The notes under the pieces were generated by a model. That model was not told the DNA's origin. It saw only the letters and a list, made by a program, of their open reading frames with translations, and searched no databases. A program made the translations under genes and the position numbers. A stretch of 64,000 bases of DNA from Caulobacter sp031457805 (GTDB taxonomy: Bacteria > Pseudomonadota > Alphaproteobacteria > Caulobacterales > Caulobacteraceae), in the NCBI RefSeq assembly GCF_031457805.1, contig NZ_JAVDXI010000009.1, positions 76,417 through 140,416 of the forward strand. Direction: 5' to 3'. This document shows positions 33,368-43,849 of this stretch, one piece after another (positions within the stretch are counted from its first letter, which is position 1; the number at the start of each line of letters is the position of its first letter).

Positions 33368-33771
33368 CACTGGCGCTCGACACCAATGTGCTGATCGACT
33401 TGATGCACGGCAAGCGGAGGCAGGTTGAGGAGCGCTTCATCGAAGCGGTCTTAACGTCCGAGCCGATGGTCGCATCGGTGATCGTACAGCATGAACTGGA
33501 GTTCGGGGTCTTGGCGAGCCGCGATCCGATTAGGGCCGCAGGCGTATTCGCTGACGTGACGCGCCACGTCGTCTTCGAGCCTCTTTCCCGAGAAGACGTT
33601 TCCATGGCCGCCCGTGTCCGCGTCGCCTTGAGGCGATCGGGGACTCCGATTGGCGCCTATGACGTGCTGATCGCCGGCCAGGCGCTCACTCGCGGCTGGA
33701 CACTGGTCACTGGCAATACGCGGGAGTTCTCGCGCATCGATGGCTTGGTGCTCAGAGATTGGTCGGCCTGA
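33364..33771 (+). CDS. vapC: VapC-type PIN-domain ribonuclease toxin
   Basis: A 135-residue PIN nuclease. Acidic active-site residues are visible: Asp6 in LALDTNVLIDL, Glu in VQHELEFGV near 44, Asp in IGAYDVLIAGQAL near 100, and the TGNTREFSRI motif. VapC toxins are magnesium-dependent RNases that cut tRNA or rRNA and are blocked by VapB. The GTG at 33364 overlaps the vapB stop (GTGA). The pair sits between the suc genes and lpd, in slightly less GC-rich sequence than its neighbours, suggesting acquisition. Confidence 0.94.
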   Translation: MTLALDTNVLIDLMHGKRRQVEERFIEAVLTSEPMVASVIVQHELEFGVLASRDPIRAAGVFADVTRHVVFEPLSREDVSMAARVRVALRRSGTPIGAYDVLIAGQALTRGWTLVTGNTREFSRIDGLVLRDWSA

Positions 33772-34011
33772 ACAGCGCCCCGCTCGGACGGCTCGCCCGC
33801 CGCACCGCTTGGTCGGTGCGTGGCGTCGTCGCCATCGAAGGGGTGACGACGACGTTTCCCTTGATTTTCAAGGGGCGCGCGTCGAAAGCGGGTTTCGTTT
33901 TAGCCGGGTTCCCTCTAAGGAACACGCGCCTCCAGAGGTCTGACAAAGCGGCCGGCGAGGCCCTACATTTGTCCGGCGCCGCTTATGGCGCGTCCTGAAG
34001 GCGATAGACCC

Positions 34012-35412
<1,401 letters not shown>

Positions 35413-35438
35413 CGCCGCGCACAAGCCGCTTGAAGACC

Positions 35439-35472
35439 GGCGGGGTTCGCAAGGCGGACCCCGCCGTTTTCT
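35439..35472 (+). terminator. Terminator of lpd
   Basis: An eight-base stem GGCGGGGT/ACCCCGCC (35439-35446, 35458-35465) is followed by GTTTTCTT, starting 27 bases after the lpd stop codon. Confidence 0.85.
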
Positions 35473-35511
35473 TATCTGAGGTCCGCCCGACCCAACCGAA
35501 GACGCGCGCAG

Positions 35512-35555
35512 AAAAATGGCCCCGCCTTTGAGGGAAGGCGGGGCCAGTCTGTTTT
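35512..35555. terminator. Bidirectional terminator between lpd and the chemoreceptor gene
   Basis: A stem of about 12 bases, TGGCCCCGCCTT (35517-35528) with GAAGGCGGGGCCA (35533-35545), has Ts on both sides: GTTTTT on the plus strand and TTTTT on the minus strand. It serves the minus-strand chemoreceptor gene and backs up the lpd terminator. Confidence 0.85.
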
Positions 35556-35610
35556 TCGAGGGGAGGAACCCCGCCAGAGGGGCGGCGGGGCTTACGCGTA
35601 CTGAAACGGT

Positions 35611-37632
35611 TTAGAACTCTTCCCAGTCGTCGCTGGACGAAGCGCCGACGGCCTTGGCCAGCTTGGCCTGGGCGGCGGCGACCGGGTTGGCGCCCGGACG
35701 GCTGGTCGCGCTGGCGAGGGCCGGGCCGGGCGACGCCGAGTACGAGGACGGCGACGGGGTTGGGGCCGAAGCGCGCGGTGCGGCGGGCGGCGGGGCGACC
35801 GAGCGGCTGGCGCGCGTGGCGCCGCCCGCAGCAGCGACGCTCGCCGAGCCCTTGACTCGGAACTTCGAGATCATCTGCATCAGATTGCCGGCCTCGTTCT
35901 TGAGCGCATGCGAGGCGGCGGTCGATTGCTCGACCATGGCGGCGTTCTGCTGGACGGTCTGGTCCATCTGATTGACGGCGGCGTTGACCTCGTTGAGGCC
36001 GGTGGCCTGCTCCTGGCCCGAGGCGGCGATCTCGCCGACCAGCGCGTCGATCTCGCCGACCTTGACCACAATGGCCTGCAGAGCCTCGCCGGTCTGACCG
36101 ACCATGGCGACGCCTTGATTGACCTGCTGGGACGAGGTCGAGATCAGGGTCTTGATCTCCTTGGCCGCATCGGCCGAACGTTGGGCCAGGGCCCGCACTT
36201 CCTGGGCGACGACGGCGAAGCCGCGACCCGCTTCACCGGCGCGCGCGGCTTCGACGCCGGCGTTCAGGGCGAGCAGGTTGGTCTGGAAGGCGATCTCGTC
36301 GATGACGCCGATGATCTGGCTGATCGACTGCGACGACTTCTCGATCTGGTTCATGGCGTCGACGGCGTTGCGCACCACGACGCTGGAACGTTCGGCGTCC
36401 GAACGGGTGGAGCCGACCACCTTGGACGCTTCCTGCGCCCCGGCCGAAGAGCGCCGCACCGTGGCGGTGATCTCATCCAGGGCCGCTGCGGTCTCTTCAA
36501 GGCTGGCGGCCTGCTGCTCGCTGCGGCGCGACAGGTCGTCGGCGGCCGAGGCGATCTCATCCGAGCCGGCGCCAATGCTGCTGGCGGCGTGGACAATGGT
36601 GCCCATGGCTTCTTCCAACTGGGAGATCGCGCCGTTGAAATCGCTCTGCAGGCGCTTGTAGGCCTCGGGGAATTGCTGATCCAGGCGGTAGGTCAGGTCG
36701 CCGTCCGACAGGCGGGCCAGGCCGCCCGCAATGGCTTCCATGACCATGGCCTGCTCCTTGGCGGCGGCGTCGGCTATTTCCTGATTGCGGCGACGCTCGG
36801 CCTCCACCTCGGCGCTGGCGCGCTGCTGCGCGGCCTCAGCGGTGCGCAGGGCCACCGCGTTGTCCTTGAACACCTGGACCGAGCGGGCCATGGCGCCGAC
36901 CTCGTCCTTGCGATCCGCGCCGCGCACTTCCACATCGACCGAGCCTTGGGCCAGGATATCCATGGTCTTGGCGGTGGCGATCAGCGGGGCGGCGATCTTC
37001 TTGGAGCCGATCCAAAGGGCGAACAGCAGGGCGCTGCCCGCGGCGACGAGGCCGAAGATGATCGAGAACATCATTCCGGCGGCGGCCTTCTTCGAGGCCT
37101 CCTCGGCCATGGCCTTGGTTTCGTCGTTGCGGGTGTTGGTGAACTTGGAGACGTCTTTGTTGAGCGCGGCGATCTCGGGGTCGATCACCGCCAGGACCAT
37201 CATCGCGGCCGGATCTATGTCCTGAAGGCCCAGGTCCGCGCCTTGACGTGCGCTGGTGTAGATTTTTTCAAGGCGCGCGGAAAAGTCCGCAACCGTCTTG
37301 GCCGTGCTCGGGTCGCTCTTCTTGACGACCGCCAGCTGCTCCTTGGCCTCCTTGTAGGCCGTATCGATATCGTCGCTGGCTTGTTTTGCTTCCGCCGACG
37401 TCCCTTCGTTCGCGACCGTCCGATAGGAGGCATAGCCAATCGCCATCAGACGCCGGTTGAAGCGAGACGCCGCAAGCTCCGCAGGGGCGCGATTCTCAAT
37501 GACGGTGCGCGTGCTGTCCTCGGCCTTACGGGCCTGAAGGGCGTCCATGCCCATGATCGCCAGGGCGACCACGGTCAGGACGACGGCGGGCAACGCCACC
37601 TTTGTTGAGATCTTCAGGTTGTCGAAGTTCAT
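35611..37632 (-). CDS. Methyl-accepting chemotaxis protein with CheR-tether tail
   Basis: A 673-residue chemoreceptor. The start at MNFDNLKISTKVALPAV (ATG 37632, GAGG upstream) is followed by a membrane helix (about 10-30), a periplasmic helical bundle, a second membrane helix (about 190-215), HAMP-like helices, and the cytoplasmic signalling hairpin with FQTNLLALNAGVEAARAGEAGRGFAVVAQEVR, the CheA/CheW contact. The tail is Ala/Pro/Ser-rich and ends SSSDDWEEF, closely matching the xWxxF pentapeptide that tethers the CheR methyltransferase. The ligand is unknown. Confidence 0.95.
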   Translation of the reverse strand: MNFDNLKISTKVALPAVVLTVVALAIMGMDALQARKAEDSTRTVIENRAPAELAASRFNRRLMAIGYASYRTVANEGTSAEAKQASDDIDTAYKEAKEQLAVVKKSDPSTAKTVADFSARLEKIYTSARQGADLGLQDIDPAAMMVLAVIDPEIAALNKDVSKFTNTRNDETKAMAEEASKKAAAGMMFSIIFGLVAAGSALLFALWIGSKKIAAPLIATAKTMDILAQGSVDVEVRGADRKDEVGAMARSVQVFKDNAVALRTAEAAQQRASAEVEAERRRNQEIADAAAKEQAMVMEAIAGGLARLSDGDLTYRLDQQFPEAYKRLQSDFNGAISQLEEAMGTIVHAASSIGAGSDEIASAADDLSRRSEQQAASLEETAAALDEITATVRRSSAGAQEASKVVGSTRSDAERSSVVVRNAVDAMNQIEKSSQSISQIIGVIDEIAFQTNLLALNAGVEAARAGEAGRGFAVVAQEVRALAQRSADAAKEIKTLISTSSQQVNQGVAMVGQTGEALQAIVVKVGEIDALVGEIAASGQEQATGLNEVNAAVNQMDQTVQQNAAMVEQSTAASHALKNEAGNLMQMISKFRVKGSASVAAAGGATRASRSVAPPPAAPRASAPTPSPSSYSASPGPALASATSRPGANPVAAAQAKLAKAVGASSSDDWEEF

Positions 37633-37804
37633 GGGGGCCTCGTCGACGAGCGGTCGCGCAGTCGTCCTTTTCTCGACTCCCACAACGCCCCTGCGCGGTA
37701 AAATCGCGGTTAACGCGCGCGCGCCTGGCGGGTGTAGCGACAGTCTGACGCACCCAAATCTAGCCTCGCTATCAACTCCGGCGCGACGGCGGCCTTGTCT
37801 TTCA

Positions 37805-38719
37805 TCAAGCTTTTGGGTGGGCGGCCTGATAGGCGGCCAGCAGGCTGGCGGCGTCCACCTCGGTGTAGCGCTGCGTGGTCGATAATGAGGCGTGACCCAG
37901 GAGGTCCTGGATAGCTCTCAGGTCTGCGCCGGCGCCCAGGAGGTGCGTCGCAAACGCATGCCGGAAGGCGTGGGGCGTCACCCGATCGGACAAGCCCAGC
38001 CGCCCGCGCAGGGTCTGCACCAAGCCCTGGACGTGGCGCGGCGACAATGGCCCGCCGCGCTTGGCGCGGAACAGGGGCTCATCAGGGCCCAGCTTGAACG
38101 GCAGTTCATCCAGATAGACCGCGATCGCATCGCGGACGGCGTCCAGCACCGGCACGATACGGGTCTTGCCGCCCTTGCCGGTGATCCGCAGGGCGCTGGC
38201 CAAAGGCGCGTCGCTCATGCGCAGGGAGAGGGCCTCGCTGATCCGCAGGCCGCAACCCCACAGCAGGGTCAGCACCGCTTCATCGCGGGCGGTCTCCCAC
38301 GGGTCGCGTTCGGTGTCGTCGGCGGCCTCAGTGATCAGATCGCGCGCCTGATCCTCGGAGACGGGGCGCGGCAGACCGATCTTCAGTCGGGGACCGCGCA
38401 CCAGCTCCACTGCAGCGTTCGGCACGCCGTGGCGCTGGTCCAGATAGCGATGAAAGGCGCGGATCGACGACAGCGCCTGGGACAGCGAACGCGGGGCCAG
38501 GGCGTTCTCGCCCTGACGGCGCGAGGCCAGATAGCCGCGCAGATCCGCCGCCGCGATTTCGCCCATCGCGGTAAGGCTCAGCGGTTCGCCCCGATGGATC
38601 TCGAGGAAATTCAGATAGGCCAGGACATTGTCGCCATAGGCCCGCACGGTGCGCGGCGAGGCCCGCCGCTCCAGCGTCAGGTGGTCCAGCCAGGCGGCGT
38701 AGGCCTGGCGGGCGCTCAC
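37805..38719 (-). CDS. xerC: Site-specific tyrosine recombinase XerC
   Basis: A 304-residue tyrosine recombinase. The N-terminal SAM-like domain (LTLERRASPRTVRAYGDNVLAYLNFL) binds the core site. Catalytic residues appear in order: Arg in LLWGCGLRISEALSLR, Lys in ITGKGGKTRIVP, His and Arg in THAFRHAFATHLLGAG, His in LLGHASLSTTQRYTEVD with the nucleophile Tyr. With XerD it resolves chromosome dimers at dif. It overlaps the DUF484 gene by four bases, the usual pairing with xerC. No dif site was recognised in the window. Confidence 0.95.
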   Translation of the reverse strand: MSARQAYAAWLDHLTLERRASPRTVRAYGDNVLAYLNFLEIHRGEPLSLTAMGEIAAADLRGYLASRRQGENALAPRSLSQALSSIRAFHRYLDQRHGVPNAAVELVRGPRLKIGLPRPVSEDQARDLITEAADDTERDPWETARDEAVLTLLWGCGLRISEALSLRMSDAPLASALRITGKGGKTRIVPVLDAVRDAIAVYLDELPFKLGPDEPLFRAKRGGPLSPRHVQGLVQTLRGRLGLSDRVTPHAFRHAFATHLLGAGADLRAIQDLLGHASLSTTQRYTEVDAASLLAAYQAAHPKA

Positions 38720-39396
38720 AGGACGGGCCAGCGTTCGGCCGTACGCTCCACCACGCGGGCCAGGAAATTGACCAGTTCGGTCCCCATGTCCGGCGTGAAG
38801 CCTTCGGGGTCGGTCGAGCCGAAGGCGATCAGCGCCTCGCGACGGGGCTCCCAGATCGCCATGCGCACGATGGCCATGCTGCGGATCGTCTCGGCCTTGT
38901 CGTCGAACAGGGGCAGCGCGGGCGCGAAGAAGCCCATGCGCGCGATCGGCGCATCGCCCAGCAGCATGTCGACCTGGCTCTCGGCCAGGGCCCGCCAGCC
39001 CGCCGGAACGCGGTGGGGACCTTCCAGCGCGATCACGCCGGCGGCGTGCCCAAAGCGCAGTTGCGCCATCTCATCAACCCGGCGAGCGAGGTCGGAGTGG
39101 TTGCGGGCGTCGAGCATGTCGATCACCGCAGCGTGGGTCTGGGCCTGGGCGGAGTAGTTGGCGCGGGCGTTGGCTTCGATGGCCTGCCGCACGGTCGCTT
39201 CGCGGCGATGGGCGGCGGCGGCGCGGGCGAGGGCGCGGGGGCCAAAGTCAACGACGTTCGCCGCGTCGACCCGCAGGCCCAGCTCGCCCAGCAGGTTCTC
39301 GTCCTGGCGGAGGAACTCCGGTTCGGTGCGGAGGAAGTCACGCACGCTCTCTGCATCGACGACCGTCGTTCTGGTCGCTCGCGTCGCGTCGCTCAT
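38716..39396 (-). CDS. DUF484 (GAF-like) protein
   Basis: A 226-residue DUF484 protein: an N-terminal helix (VRDFLRTEPEFLRQDENLLGELGL), a coiled-coil-like Ala-rich helix (about residues 55-90), then a GAF-like domain (LARRVDEMAQLRFGHAAGVIALEG...). DUF484 genes commonly precede xerC, as here, with an overlap that implies coupled translation; their function is unknown. priA is divergent, starting 125 bases away. Confidence 0.92.
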   Translation of the reverse strand: MSDATRATRTTVVDAESVRDFLRTEPEFLRQDENLLGELGLRVDAANVVDFGPRALARAAAAHRREATVRQAIEANARANYSAQAQTHAAVIDMLDARNHSDLARRVDEMAQLRFGHAAGVIALEGPHRVPAGWRALAESQVDMLLGDAPIARMGFFAPALPLFDDKAETIRSMAIVRMAIWEPRREALIAFGSTDPEGFTPDMGTELVNFLARVVERTAERWPVL

Positions 39397-39521
39397 CTCG
39401 TCCCCACCGGCTACAGACTCAAGGCGACCAGATGAAGCGCCAAGACGGTTAACAGCGGCTTGATGCCGCCCGCGTCCGACACTCTCGACCTGGGGACGGT
39501 TTCGCGGCAGAAGCTCGCACC

Positions 39522-41681
39522 ATGTCGCGCATTGCTTCCGTCCTGCTGCCGATGCCGTTGCCGGAGGCCTTTGACTACGCCGAGCCGGAGGGCCTTACGC
39601 TGGCCGTGGGCGATCATGTGACCGTGCCGCTCGGGCCGCGCGTCGTCCGGGGCGTGGTGACGGCGGTTCGCGATGGCGCGGGCGGCAACCGACCGCTGAA
39701 ACCTATCCTGGAGCGGGTCGACGATCCGCCGTTGCCGCCTGGAGCGCTGGCGTTCGTCGAGTGGGCGGCGCGGTACTCGGTCGATGTCCCTGGCTGGCCG
39801 CTGGCCATGGCCTTGCGGGGGCTGCGCCACCCGCCGCCCAAGCCCGATAAGGTTCTGGCGCTCACCGGCGCTCAGCCCGCGCGCGTGACGCCTGCGCGAC
39901 TCAAGGTCATGGCCGCCGCCGAGGGCGCCAGGCTCTCCGGCGCAGCCCTGGCCTCGGCGGCGGGGGTTTCCGCGGGCGTCGTCAAAGGGCTGCTCGACGA
40001 GGGCGTGCTGGCCGTCGAGTTTGTGGAGCCCGAACGCGGCCTGCCGCAGCCTGACCTGTCGCTGCCGGCCCGCGCGCTCAACCCGGGTCAGGCCGCCTGC
40101 GTCGAGGTGCTGAAGGATATGCTCGACAGCGGCGGCTTCCAGGCTGCGCTGCTGGACGGCGTCACGGGCTCGGGCAAGACCGAAGTCTATCTGGAAGCGG
40201 TCGCCGAGGCGTTGAGGGACCCGGATGCGCAGGTGCTGGTCCTATTGCCTGAGATCGCCCTGACCCAGGCGGTGATGGCGCGGTTCGAGCAGCGATTCGG
40301 CGCGGTCCCGGCCGAGTGGCACTCGGGCGTGTCGCCGCCGCGTCGGAGGCAGGTCTGGGAAGCCGTCGCCAACGGGAACGCCCGCATCGTGGTCGGGGCC
40401 CGTTCCGCCCTGTTCCTGCCGTTCCGCAAGCTGCGACTGATCGTTGTCGATGAGGAGCACGACAGCTCGTTCAAGCAGGAAGAGGGCTTCATCTACCAGG
40501 CCCGCGACCTGGCCGTGGCCCGCGCCAAGATCGAGGGCGCCAGCGTGCTGCTGGCCTCGGCGACCCCATCGCTGGAGAGCCTCTACAACGCCCAGACCGG
40601 CCGCTACCGCTGGCTGCGGCTTTCGGCCCGGCATGGGGCGGCGCAACTGCCGGACATCGGTCTGATTGACATGCGCCAGACCCCGCCGGAGCCGGGCCGC
40701 TGGCTATCGCCGCCGCTGATCAAAGCGATGGCCTTGACGCTGCAACGCGGCGAGCAGGCCATGCTGTTCCTGAACCGGCGCGGCTACGCCCCGCTCGTCC
40801 TGTGCAAGGCCTGCGGCGAGAAGATGAAATCGCCCGACACCGACAGCTGGCTGGTCGAGCACCGCTACACCGGCCGGTTGGTCTGCCACCTGACGGGGTT
40901 CTCGATGAAGAAGCCCGAGGCCTGCCCACACTGCGGGGCCAAGGACTCGCTGGTCTCGATCGGTCCTGGGGTGGAGCGGGTCGAGGAAGAGGCGCGGCAT
41001 ATCTTCCCCGACGCGCGGGTGGCGGTGTTCTCGTCCGACACGGTGATGGATGCGGAGGGGGCCAAGGCGCTCGTCTCCAGCATGGCGGCCGGCGAGATCG
41101 ACATTCTGGTGGCGACCCAGGCCGCCGCCAAGGGGCACAACTTCCCGAACCTGACCCTGGTGGGCGTGGTCGATGCGGATCTCTCGCTACGAGGCGGCGA
41201 CCTGCGGGCGGGGGAGCGGACGTTCCAGCTTCTCGCCCAGGCGGCCGGCCGGGCGGGACGACACGAAAAGCCCGGGCGTGCGCTGCTGCAGACCTATGCG
41301 CCAGACCACGCGGTGATGCAGGCGCTTGCGGCGCAGGATCGCGACGCCTTCGTCGACGCTGAGATGGCGATGCGCGAGGACGCCGGCCTGCCGCCATTCG
41401 GGCGTTTGGCGGCGGTGATCGCTTCGGGGCCGGACGGGGCGGCGCTGGACGCCTATGTCGAGGCGCTGGCGGCGGTCATTCCCAACGCCGAGGGCGTGGA
41501 GGTGTTCGGCCCCGCCGACGCGCCGCTGGCCCTGGTGCGCGGCCGTCGCCGCAAGCGGTTCCTGGTTCGGGCGGCGCGCAATGTCGACCTCCAGGGCTTC
41601 ATGGCCGCCTGGCGGGCGCGGGCCAAGGTTCCCAACTCTGTGCGGGTCGTGATCGACGTCGACCCCTACAGCTTCCTCTGA
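39522..41681 (+). CDS. priA: Primosomal protein N' (replication-restart helicase)
   Basis: A 719-residue superfamily 2 helicase. The N-terminal DNA-binding region (SRIASVLLPMPLPEAFDYAEPEG) is followed by Walker A GVTGSGKTEVYLEA, the DEEH box (VVDEEHDSSFKQEEG), and helicase motifs near FLNRRGYAPLVLCKAC and ATQAAAKGHNFPNLTLVG. PriA reloads the replisome at stalled forks. The zinc region is unusual: Cys428, Cys431, Cys468 and Cys471 remain, but two middle Cys pairs are reduced to one residue (Cys455). The ATG at 39522 is assigned from the conserved N-terminus. Confidence 0.96.
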   Translation: MSRIASVLLPMPLPEAFDYAEPEGLTLAVGDHVTVPLGPRVVRGVVTAVRDGAGGNRPLKPILERVDDPPLPPGALAFVEWAARYSVDVPGWPLAMALRGLRHPPPKPDKVLALTGAQPARVTPARLKVMAAAEGARLSGAALASAAGVSAGVVKGLLDEGVLAVEFVEPERGLPQPDLSLPARALNPGQAACVEVLKDMLDSGGFQAALLDGVTGSGKTEVYLEAVAEALRDPDAQVLVLLPEIALTQAVMARFEQRFGAVPAEWHSGVSPPRRRQVWEAVANGNARIVVGARSALFLPFRKLRLIVVDEEHDSSFKQEEGFIYQARDLAVARAKIEGASVLLASATPSLESLYNAQTGRYRWLRLSARHGAAQLPDIGLIDMRQTPPEPGRWLSPPLIKAMALTLQRGEQAMLFLNRRGYAPLVLCKACGEKMKSPDTDSWLVEHRYTGRLVCHLTGFSMKKPEACPHCGAKDSLVSIGPGVERVEEEARHIFPDARVAVFSSDTVMDAEGAKALVSSMAAGEIDILVATQAAAKGHNFPNLTLVGVVDADLSLRGGDLRAGERTFQLLAQAAGRAGRHEKPGRALLQTYAPDHAVMQALAAQDRDAFVDAEMAMREDAGLPPFGRLAAVIASGPDGAALDAYVEALAAVIPNAEGVEVFGPADAPLALVRGRRRKRFLVRAARNVDLQGFMAAWRARAKVPNSVRVVIDVDPYSFL

Positions 41682-41703
41682 GCCGATCTTCGGCGCGCCT
41701 TAC

Positions 41704-41737
41704 AAAAAAATCCCCGGAGCGAGCCGCTCCAGGGATT
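41704..41737. terminator. Bidirectional terminator between priA and the TerC-family gene
   Basis: The stem AATCCCCGGAGC/GCTCCAGGGATT (41709-41737, one mismatch) is flanked by seven As on the left (Ts for the minus strand) and ATTTCTGG on the right. A second hairpin, GGTCAACC/GGTTGAACC, abuts the terC-like stop at 41741-41763. Confidence 0.8.
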
Positions 41738-41763
41738 TCTGGTCAACCGTTTTAGGTTGAACC

Positions 41764-42561
41764 TCAGGCCTGAGGTTCCTGCTTCTTCGCGTCGCGTTTG
41801 CGCGCCAGCATGTTCAAGCCTTCGACCCCGGCCGAGAAGGCCATGGCCGTGTAGATGTAGCCCTTCGGCACGTGAGCGCCGAAGCCCTCGGCGATCAGCA
41901 CGGTGCCGATCATCAGCAGGAAGCCCAGGGCCAGCATGACGATGGTCGGGTTGTTGTTGATGAAGTTGGCCAGCGGGTCGGCGGCCAGCAGCATCACGGT
42001 CACAGCGACCAACACGGCGATGACCATGATCGGCAGATGCTCGGTCATGCCCACGGCGGTCAGGATGGAGTCGATCGAGAACACCAGGTCCAGCAGGATG
42101 ATCTGGAAGATCGCCGAGCCGACGTTGTTGATCACAACGGTGGCCTTGTCCTTCTCGAGCACGTCATCGCTCTTACCGGGATCCACCGCGTGGTGGATTT
42201 CCTTGGTGGCCTTCCAGATCAGGAAGACGCCGCCAGCGATCAGGATGAGATCGCGCCAGGAGAAGGCGGTCTCGAAGCCGGGTTCGCCGTGCGATCCGAC
42301 AGGACCGCTGATCCCGAGGTCGAAGACGGGGGCGGTGAGGCCGACGATGAAGGCGATGGTCGAGAGCAGAACCAGGCGCATGATCAGCGCCAGCGAGATG
42401 CCGATCCGGCGGACCTTCTGCCGATGCTCTTCAGGGAGCTTGTTCGACAGGATCGAGATGAAGATCAGGTTGTCGATGCCCAGCACCACTTCCATCACGA
42501 CGAGCGTGACAAGAGCGGCCCAGGCGGCCGGATCAACAGCAAGGCTAAGGATTTCGTTCAT
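41764..42561 (-). CDS. TerC-family integral membrane protein
   Basis: A 265-residue protein with about seven membrane helices. TerC signatures are LVVMEVVLGIDNLIFISILSNKLP in the first helix pair and IILLDLVFSIDSILTAVGMTEH in the second, each with conserved intramembrane Asp and Asn. A charged central loop (HHAVDPGKSDDVLEKDK) separates the halves. Members are linked to metal (manganese) export or loading of exoenzymes and to tellurite resistance. I take the ATG at 42561; the frame stays open much further upstream, but without family similarity. Confidence 0.93.
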   Translation of the reverse strand: MNEILSLAVDPAAWAALVTLVVMEVVLGIDNLIFISILSNKLPEEHRQKVRRIGISLALIMRLVLLSTIAFIVGLTAPVFDLGISGPVGSHGEPGFETAFSWRDLILIAGGVFLIWKATKEIHHAVDPGKSDDVLEKDKATVVINNVGSAIFQIILLDLVFSIDSILTAVGMTEHLPIMVIAVLVAVTVMLLAADPLANFINNNPTIVMLALGFLLMIGTVLIAEGFGAHVPKGYIYTAMAFSAGVEGLNMLARKRDAKKQEPQA

Positions 42562-42685
42562 GGGTCCCCAATAGGGTTCTGGCGCCGCGCCTCCCCGCAC
42601 GGAACCGTGAGAGCGACCAAATGGGGGACGAGCGCCCTGCTTGTCGAGACCTTGTGTCTCGAAAAGCGACGCCGGAGGACGATTT

Positions 42686-43780
42686 ATGCCCGACGCAGCC
42701 CACATCAAGCCGCTCACGGCCCTTAGATTTTTCGCGGCGTTCTGGGTGGTGCTCTACCACTACTGGCCCAATCTCGATGTGGGCTTCACGCCGGCCGTCG
42801 CGGCCAAGGGCTATCTGGGCGTCGAGGCGTTCTTCGTGTTGTCGGGGTTCATTCTCTGCCACGTCTATCTCGCCGGCTTCGGTGAAGGGCGGTTCCGCTA
42901 CGGCGACTTCCTGTGGAACCGACTGGCGCGGGTCTATCCCCTGCATCTGGCGACGCTGATCGGCGTTGGGGGCATGGCGATTGCCGGAACCCTCGCGGGG
43001 ATGGCGGTCGATCCGAACATCCTTTCCTGGGAGTCGTTGCCGGCGAACCTGTTGCTCGTTCATGCCTGGGGCTTTGCGCCCGTTGCTGGCTGGAACCATG
43101 CCTCGTGGTCGATCTCCGCCGAGTGGTTCGCCTATCTGACCTTCCCGGGGTTCGCCTTCCTCGCCTGGCGTTTGCGTGAGCGGCCGATCGCTGCGGTTCT
43201 GGCCGCCCTGGCGCTGATCGCCGTGATCTACCCCCTTTTCCAGACCCTCGCAGGCTTCCCTCTGACCGAAGCGACGATCCGTTGGGGCGCGCTGCGGATC
43301 GTGCCGTGCTTCGCCTTGGGGTGCGCGCTGCACGCCCTGTGGCGCTCGGGACGGTTCCCAAGCCGACTCGCTTCGCCCGGAATGGCCCTTATGGCGTTGC
43401 TGATCCTTGTCGCCATCCAGATCGGCGCCCCGGATTTGGGCATTGTCATGCTTTTGGGCGGGCTGATCTTCATGCTGGCGAGCCGGGCGTCGGCGAGCTC
43501 CACCTTCGTCGGTCAGAAGGTTTTCGTCTATCTCGGTGAGATCAGCTACTCGACCTATATGATCTGCATCCCCTGGAAGATCGTGGCGATCAACGTCGCC
43601 ACGAAAATCCTGAATACCGATAGCGACAAGTTGCCGCTCCTAGTCTGGGTTTTGATTGTCGCGGCGTTGGTCCCTCTGTCCGCGATTTCCTACCACGTCA
43701 TTGAGAATCCGTGCCGGGAACAGATGAAAGCTTGGGCGGCGACGTGGCGGAAGCGCCGCCTCGCCGCGGCGGGCGCCTGA
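42686..43780 (+). CDS. Acyltransferase-3 family membrane enzyme
   Basis: A 364-residue membrane protein with about ten helices. The N-terminal LTALRFFAAFWVVLYHYWPN holds the family Arg and His, followed by LGVEAFFVLSGFILCHVYL, both diagnostic of acyltransferase-3 (OafA/ExoZ/NdvB-type). They O-acetylate or succinylate cell-surface polysaccharide, peptidoglycan or lipid using cytoplasmic acyl donors. The ATG at 42686 has a perfect GGAGGA site six bases upstream. It is divergent from the TerC gene. The acceptor is unknown. Confidence 0.92.
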   Translation: MPDAAHIKPLTALRFFAAFWVVLYHYWPNLDVGFTPAVAAKGYLGVEAFFVLSGFILCHVYLAGFGEGRFRYGDFLWNRLARVYPLHLATLIGVGGMAIAGTLAGMAVDPNILSWESLPANLLLVHAWGFAPVAGWNHASWSISAEWFAYLTFPGFAFLAWRLRERPIAAVLAALALIAVIYPLFQTLAGFPLTEATIRWGALRIVPCFALGCALHALWRSGRFPSRLASPGMALMALLILVAIQIGAPDLGIVMLLGGLIFMLASRASASSTFVGQKVFVYLGEISYSTYMICIPWKIVAINVATKILNTDSDKLPLLVWVLIVAALVPLSAISYHVIENPCREQMKAWAATWRKRRLAAAGA

Positions 43781-43849
43781 TAAATACTCTTTTCACCAAT
43801 CGCCGGTAGGGTTATCCCTTCACCCAGTGACGCGGGGAGTACCCACAGC

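Noticed and set aside
33772..34011. Small gene between vapC and lpd
   Set aside because: Both strands hold frames of about 60-80 codons without ribosome site or recognisable motif, so the gap is treated as noncoding.
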